Shown piece after piece: positions 59,870 through 64,000 of a DNA stretch of 64,000 nt. This DNA is from Palaemon carinicauda (Eukaryota > Arthropoda > Malacostraca > Decapoda > Palaemonidae). The translations under genes and the position numbers were made by a program. The notes under the pieces were generated by a model. That model made no database searches. It saw only the letters and a list, made by a program, of their open reading frames with translations, and was not told the DNA's origin. Each line of letters begins with the position of its first letter. The first letter of the stretch is position 1. The stretch covers positions 59,503,919-59,567,918 of the forward strand of contig NC_090746.1 of the NCBI RefSeq assembly GCF_036898095.1, read 5' to 3'.

Positions 59870-62340
59870 AGAAGAATGCCATCGAAGAAGTCGTTAACAG
59901 GTTCTCAGGTTTCTCCAGCAACCTCTTCCTAGTGGAGAAACTGACAGGAGATTCAAGGCCTGTTATAGACCTTTCCCATTTGAACAGGTTCATTCTCCAG
60001 ACCCAGTTCAAAATTGAAATTACCAGCACAGTCATCCAGGCCATTCAAAGGGTCACTTCCCAGTCGATACAAGATCAAAGAAGTCTCTGCGTTTCACCTA
60101 TTGAAGAAGGACATTTCTTTTTCGAGTGCTGTGCTTCGACCTGTCGAAAGCTCCACAAGTCTTTGCACATCTCTTCACTCTAGTTTCCTCATGGGGACAT
60201 GCCATGGGAATCAGACTACTTCATTACCTTCTCGAATTTTCCTGTAATACCAGGATCCAGTTAAACTACGAGAAGTCGAAACTCGACCCCGTGTCATCCA
60301 TGGTATCTTGGCATGGACAAAGACTTGGTCCAACCCAGTGTTTTTTCCAGACACTGAATTTTGGACTTCCAGCAACTTGCAGCGCACTTCCTCGAGAAGG
60401 ACTTTCTTCACGCTTTGGCAGAAGCTTCTTGGACATCTTACCTATGTCTCTCAAAAATCTGGTGCCCTTTGGGAGAATGCATTCCATTCTGTGGGTGCTA
60501 AAGTTCCAATAGTCTCAATCATCTGACCTTCCATCTGCTCTCCTAAGAGTTCCTAGATATGTGAAACTAGGTCTCTTCTGGTGGATCAAGGAGAACCTAT
60601 TAGTTAGAATACTCCTACAGGATCATCCTCTGGACTTCCTCAGGGATGTGGACAAAAGAAGACAAGTTGTTCCATATCAACTACCCAGAATTGAAAGCAG
60701 TGCATCTAGCGCTACGCCACTTCACAGACACTGTCAAGAGTCACTCAATAGTATTGATGAGCAACAACACGACTGTAGTAACATACGTTCACAAGCAAGA
60801 AGGTCCTGTGTCTCACCACCTTTGCCAATTGACAGTGAAGATACAATACTGGGCCCAAGTGAATGCCATCCAACTCATAGCCCATTTCATACCAGGAAAA
60901 GGTATGTGATTGCAGACAATATGAACTGACTAGGCACAATAGTTGATTCAGTATGGTCATTAAATCCTCAAGTAGCGACGAGTCTCTTGACTTTGTGGGA
61001 TTCCCCGATAATCAGTATGTTTGCTTAGTTCATAATGGTCTTTGAATCCTCAAGTGGAGAGAGGTCTTGTGACTCTGTGAAGATTCCCAATAATCGATAT
61101 GTTTGCCACACACCTGAACCACAAACTAGTAGTGTATCGTTTTCCAGTACCAAACCTAGCAGCAGTAGTGGGATGGATGTCTATGCTTTTTTCCTGTTCT
61201 GCCTAATCCACCAGGTCTTGAACTAGATCAGACTGTCACAAGAGCTAAGAATGATGTTAGTAACATCCAAGTGGCCTCGTGTGAAGTGGTATCCATATCT
61301 TCTGGGCATGCTCATAGAAGTTCCAAGAGAGCTCCCAACTTCACTTGATAAAGTTTCACGAAGCAGTTCATTACCTGTCTCTTTACAGCTGGAGGTTATC
61401 CAACATCTCCTCCGAAAGAAGGGCTTTTTGAGACAAACTGCGAAACAACTTCCAGGACACCTCAGAAATTCTACCGCAGCAGTCTATCAGGCAAAGTGGT
61501 CACTCTTCTATGATTGATGTTGTAGAAGGGACGTTGCTCCATTTAAGACCACTATTACCCTGATTACAGAATATTTACTTTCCTCATGGGAGGAGAAACT
61601 TCTCTCAGTTACATTGCTGAAAGAATATCACTCAGCTAAGACCTTCAGTTAAGACTGAAGGTAATTGATCTCTCCTCCATGTAGGAGCTCTCAGCCTTGA
61701 TTAAAAGTTTTAGACAATCTTGTCCATAGCAGGAAATCAAAACCCCGACTTGGAGTGTGATCAAGATTCTAAGGTCTCTAAAGATGGCCTCATTAAAGAG
61801 GGGGAGCAAACTTCATGGTCTATCGCATTTTGTGTCACACTCCAAGGGGTGGAGAGATCTGTCATTTTCATTTGTACCCAAGACCCAAAAACATCTATTA
61901 ATAACAATCGGTTTGACTCCTCCATTTCATCAATCAAGGAGGTAATTGATGACTTGGACATTTTGTTACTACGTCCTGTTAGGGCAGTATGCCTTTACTT
62001 AAAGAGAATTACGCTCTGCCGTCCAGGTATTCCCAATCTGTTTGAGAGTACAGGATGAAAAAAAGATGAAAGTTACCAAAGAACACGATATCTTTCTTGT
62101 TAAATGAGACTTATGAAAGCTTATAAATCTTCAGGAGAAACGTCAACTAGGGGTCCTCCCAAAGCACATGATATCCTTGAGTTACCATAACCACAGCACT
62201 CCCCAAAAACCCCTCAGTAGCATAGGTACTGAGAGCGGGTGTCTAGAATAGACAGGCTACCTTCACTGCTCACTACCTGAGGAACTGTTCACATGGGTCT
62301 TTGATACCTTTTCTTTAGGTCCTGTTGTGGCTGCCTAACA
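59870..62340 (+). pseudogene. E5: decayed DIRS-like polyprotein and recombinase
   Basis: Scattered plus-strand pieces keep DIRS order. RT: GDSRPVIDLSHLNRFI (59945), VLCFDLSKAPQVF (60123), HYLL where YLDD should be. RNase H: INYPELKAVHLALRHF (60678) and NNTTVVTYVHKQEG (60762). Dam-like: MFATHLNHKL (61100), TSKWPRVKWYPYL (61262). Recombinase start: LRNSTAAVYQAKWSLFYD (61460), then LLRPVRAVCLYLKR (61968) and the terminal GPVVAA (62320). Box II reads AHDI without its Arg. No terminal repeats are visible. It differs from E1-E4 and is the oldest. Confidence 0.65.
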
Positions 62341-62899
62341 GTTGGTGTAAAGACTTATGCTCTTGCAGGACAGCTAGCATTGTGTCACATCAGTTACTCA
62401 TAAATATTTGGGATGGTATTGTAAGTTAAATGACTGACCTTTCTTCCTCTCTTCTGGTTCTCCCTCCCTTAAGAGTATCCTTGCTGAAGGGGCACTTAAG
62501 TAAGCACACCACTATGGGTGATGAAATTTATGCAAATCCTTCAATCATATACTTTGGCTATGCTTACACCTAATTATACCTTCTCGTCGGGTTGTGACTA
62601 TTTTTTACCTTTAAGACACGTGAGGCTTGAATGTCATGCACCTCACATCTTATCAGTTACGAATGATCATTCCGGGTTAAGGGTGACAGACAGACTGCCT
62701 TTTTGTCATTAGGGATTAGCTCCCTTCTAAGAAAAACTCCCCAATAAACAACAAATGTTTGTATCCACAAAGGAACAATCTACAACTGGTATAAGAAAAA
62801 AAGGAGTATGAACAAAAGCAGTACAAATTAAAGCAGTAAATTGTGTGATGATAAAATTCTTGTGTATGAAGGGAAAAAGTATTGTTTCAAGTGTAGTTA
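62341..62899. other. Possible 3' region of E5
   Basis: Moderately GC sequence to about 62720, without coding signal; it may be E5 3' untranslated DNA. Then AT-rich flank. Confidence 0.35.
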
Positions 62900-63310
62900 T
62901 AGGACAACATAGATGACCATGCAGAGGTATAAATGAGGATGAAGAGAGCTGTCAAGGACCTAAGGAGTAAAAATAATTTGGGTATATTAAAAAGTACTGT
63001 ACATTTAGGGAAGCAAATGAAGAGCATTTTAATAAGTATTCTATATGCATAATGATGAATTGCTGGCTAAAGAGAATGCAGTCCTAACCCAATGGAGTAA
63101 ATATTTTGGAAATACTAAATGTGTATAGCATAGAAGAACCTTAAAAATATAAGATGCACAAGTGAAAGGGTTACTGTAAATATGAGAATGCTTGTGAAAA
63201 TAGCAGAGGAAGATGTTAGGAAGGGAATTAAGATTCTAACAAATGGTAAGAGTACAAATGATTACAAATCAAAATGTAGAGGTATGGTAGTAAAAGCGTT
63301 ACTTAATGAC
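62900..63310 (+). pseudogene. Non-LTR element relic, pre-RT region
   Basis: Broken frames spell LLAKENAVLTQWSKYFGN (63060-63115) and VRKGIKILTNGKSTNDY (63210-63260), recognisable as the segment before the RT core of LINE elements. No catalytic motif remains. Confidence 0.45.
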
Positions 63311-64000
63311 TGTCATTGGCAGTGTAGAAAAATGTAGTAACTATTACAAGAATTGCAAAGTGTTTGTGAAATGAGAACATTTATTGTGAATATGAAAAAA
63401 GTAATATTATTTAAATACATGCAACTGTACTGTGTTTGATACCCAAAATCTAAATTTATGAATAGATTATTAACCAAAATTTTAGCAAAGTGAAGTACAT
63501 GTGTTTTATGCAAATAAAATAGGCCGAGATGATCACAATGAGTAAATATATTAAAAAGGCTTAAAAGGTTAATATGATACAGTGGAAAGACTGCATAGGT
63601 AAAAAGATGAATCAGAGTAGCATATTATCTGGCAGCTTACTCATGTGGAGTGAATGGAGAATGGCCGGTAAATTTCCAAAGTGTAAATAACAAGGATGAG
63701 AGAATATAAGCTAGCAAGTGTTGAATAGCAACTTTAGGCCATCTCCACATGCTGCTTCTAAAAGCCTCCACTATAGATACAAGAAACAGCAGATGTTGAG
63801 ATATTTCTTTGGATAGGGAGGTTTGCACTAACTCAGCAGTTGAAGGAAAAATGTGGCACTTACTTTTTCTACAAAGTTATACCCTAATTTGAGGAATACA
63901 GCTTTTTGTTGAGAAATGTATATTCTTGGTCTTGAAAGTCCAAGCATTAATAATAACATTGGTTATTACATAGGCATTACAATTAACCTTAGGGTATCTT
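63311..64000. other. AT-rich end of the window
   Basis: No supported gene. A minus-strand open stretch at about 63950-63640 contains LSRPRIYISQQKAVFLKLGY and a frame change. It faintly recalls the DNA-binding start of some transposon integrases, but this is not supported enough to call. Confidence 0.35.

Noticed and set aside
59870..62340. E5 as an LTR retrotransposon (Gypsy-like)
   Set aside because: There is no protease or integrase. The RNase H is followed by the FAT-type Dam-like start and a recombinase-like segment, which is the DIRS order.
63640..63950. Possible minus-strand exon or transposase piece with a GTAAGT donor
   Set aside because: The sequence is only faintly like a DNA-binding domain, phases do not connect to other exons, and the frame breaks soon after.

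Overview
This 64 kb window reads as eukaryotic, AT-rich intergenic and intronic DNA, most likely from a decapod crustacean. That guess rests on the repeat mix: several DIRS1-like tyrosine-recombinase retrotransposons, non-LTR elements with TA- or GAT-type tails, a Penelope-like relic, a pogo/Tigger-like MITE and long (TA)n tracts. There is no bacterial organisation: no operons, Shine-Dalgarno sites or CRISPR.

The only host gene I can name is on the minus strand. Five short exons between 34006 and 21099, with matching splice phases, encode the C-terminus of a WDR59-type GATOR2 subunit, ending in a Cys/His zinc-binding domain and a stop at 21099-21101. Three more candidate exons at 56068-54261 may belong to the same gene. 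If so, transposons have stretched its introns to about 9 kb and 20 kb.

About half of the window is DIRS-like. E1 (4943-13806, +), E2 (25068-31618, +), E4 (34406-42030, -) and E3 (45318-52912, -) each have inverted terminal repeats plus an internal complementary region that copies both outer ends, the hallmark of DIRS1-type elements. E5 (about 59870-62340, +) is a decayed relic. Their order is gag, RT / RNase H / methyltransferase-like domain, tyrosine recombinase. E2 is structurally complete: three long overlapping reading frames, all visible catalytic residues, and 158 bp terminal repeats differing at one position that I could find. E1, E3 and E4 are broken by frameshifts, stops, deletions and, in E4, an internal duplication.

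Other layers are a non-LTR family with TA-rich tails (1-210, 15367-17395, 45577-46771), an older non-LTR element (about 44200-53891) split by E3, which is itself interrupted by a copy of the first family, and a 779 bp MITE plus an AAT-tailed retroposon inside E4. There are also non-LTR relics (14390-14760, 62900-63300), a Penelope-like GIY-YIG relic (56815-57470), tRNA-like SINE pieces and a roughly 570 bp tandem repeat (2845-4200).

Left to right: repeat-rich flank (1-4942), E1, non-LTR debris (13807-17395), sequence downstream of the host gene (17396-21098), host exons with E2 in an intron (21099-34006), a large intron or upstream region holding E4, LINE A, E3 and LINE B (34007-54260), candidate upstream exons, a Penelope relic, a microsatellite block, E5 and decayed sequence to the end.
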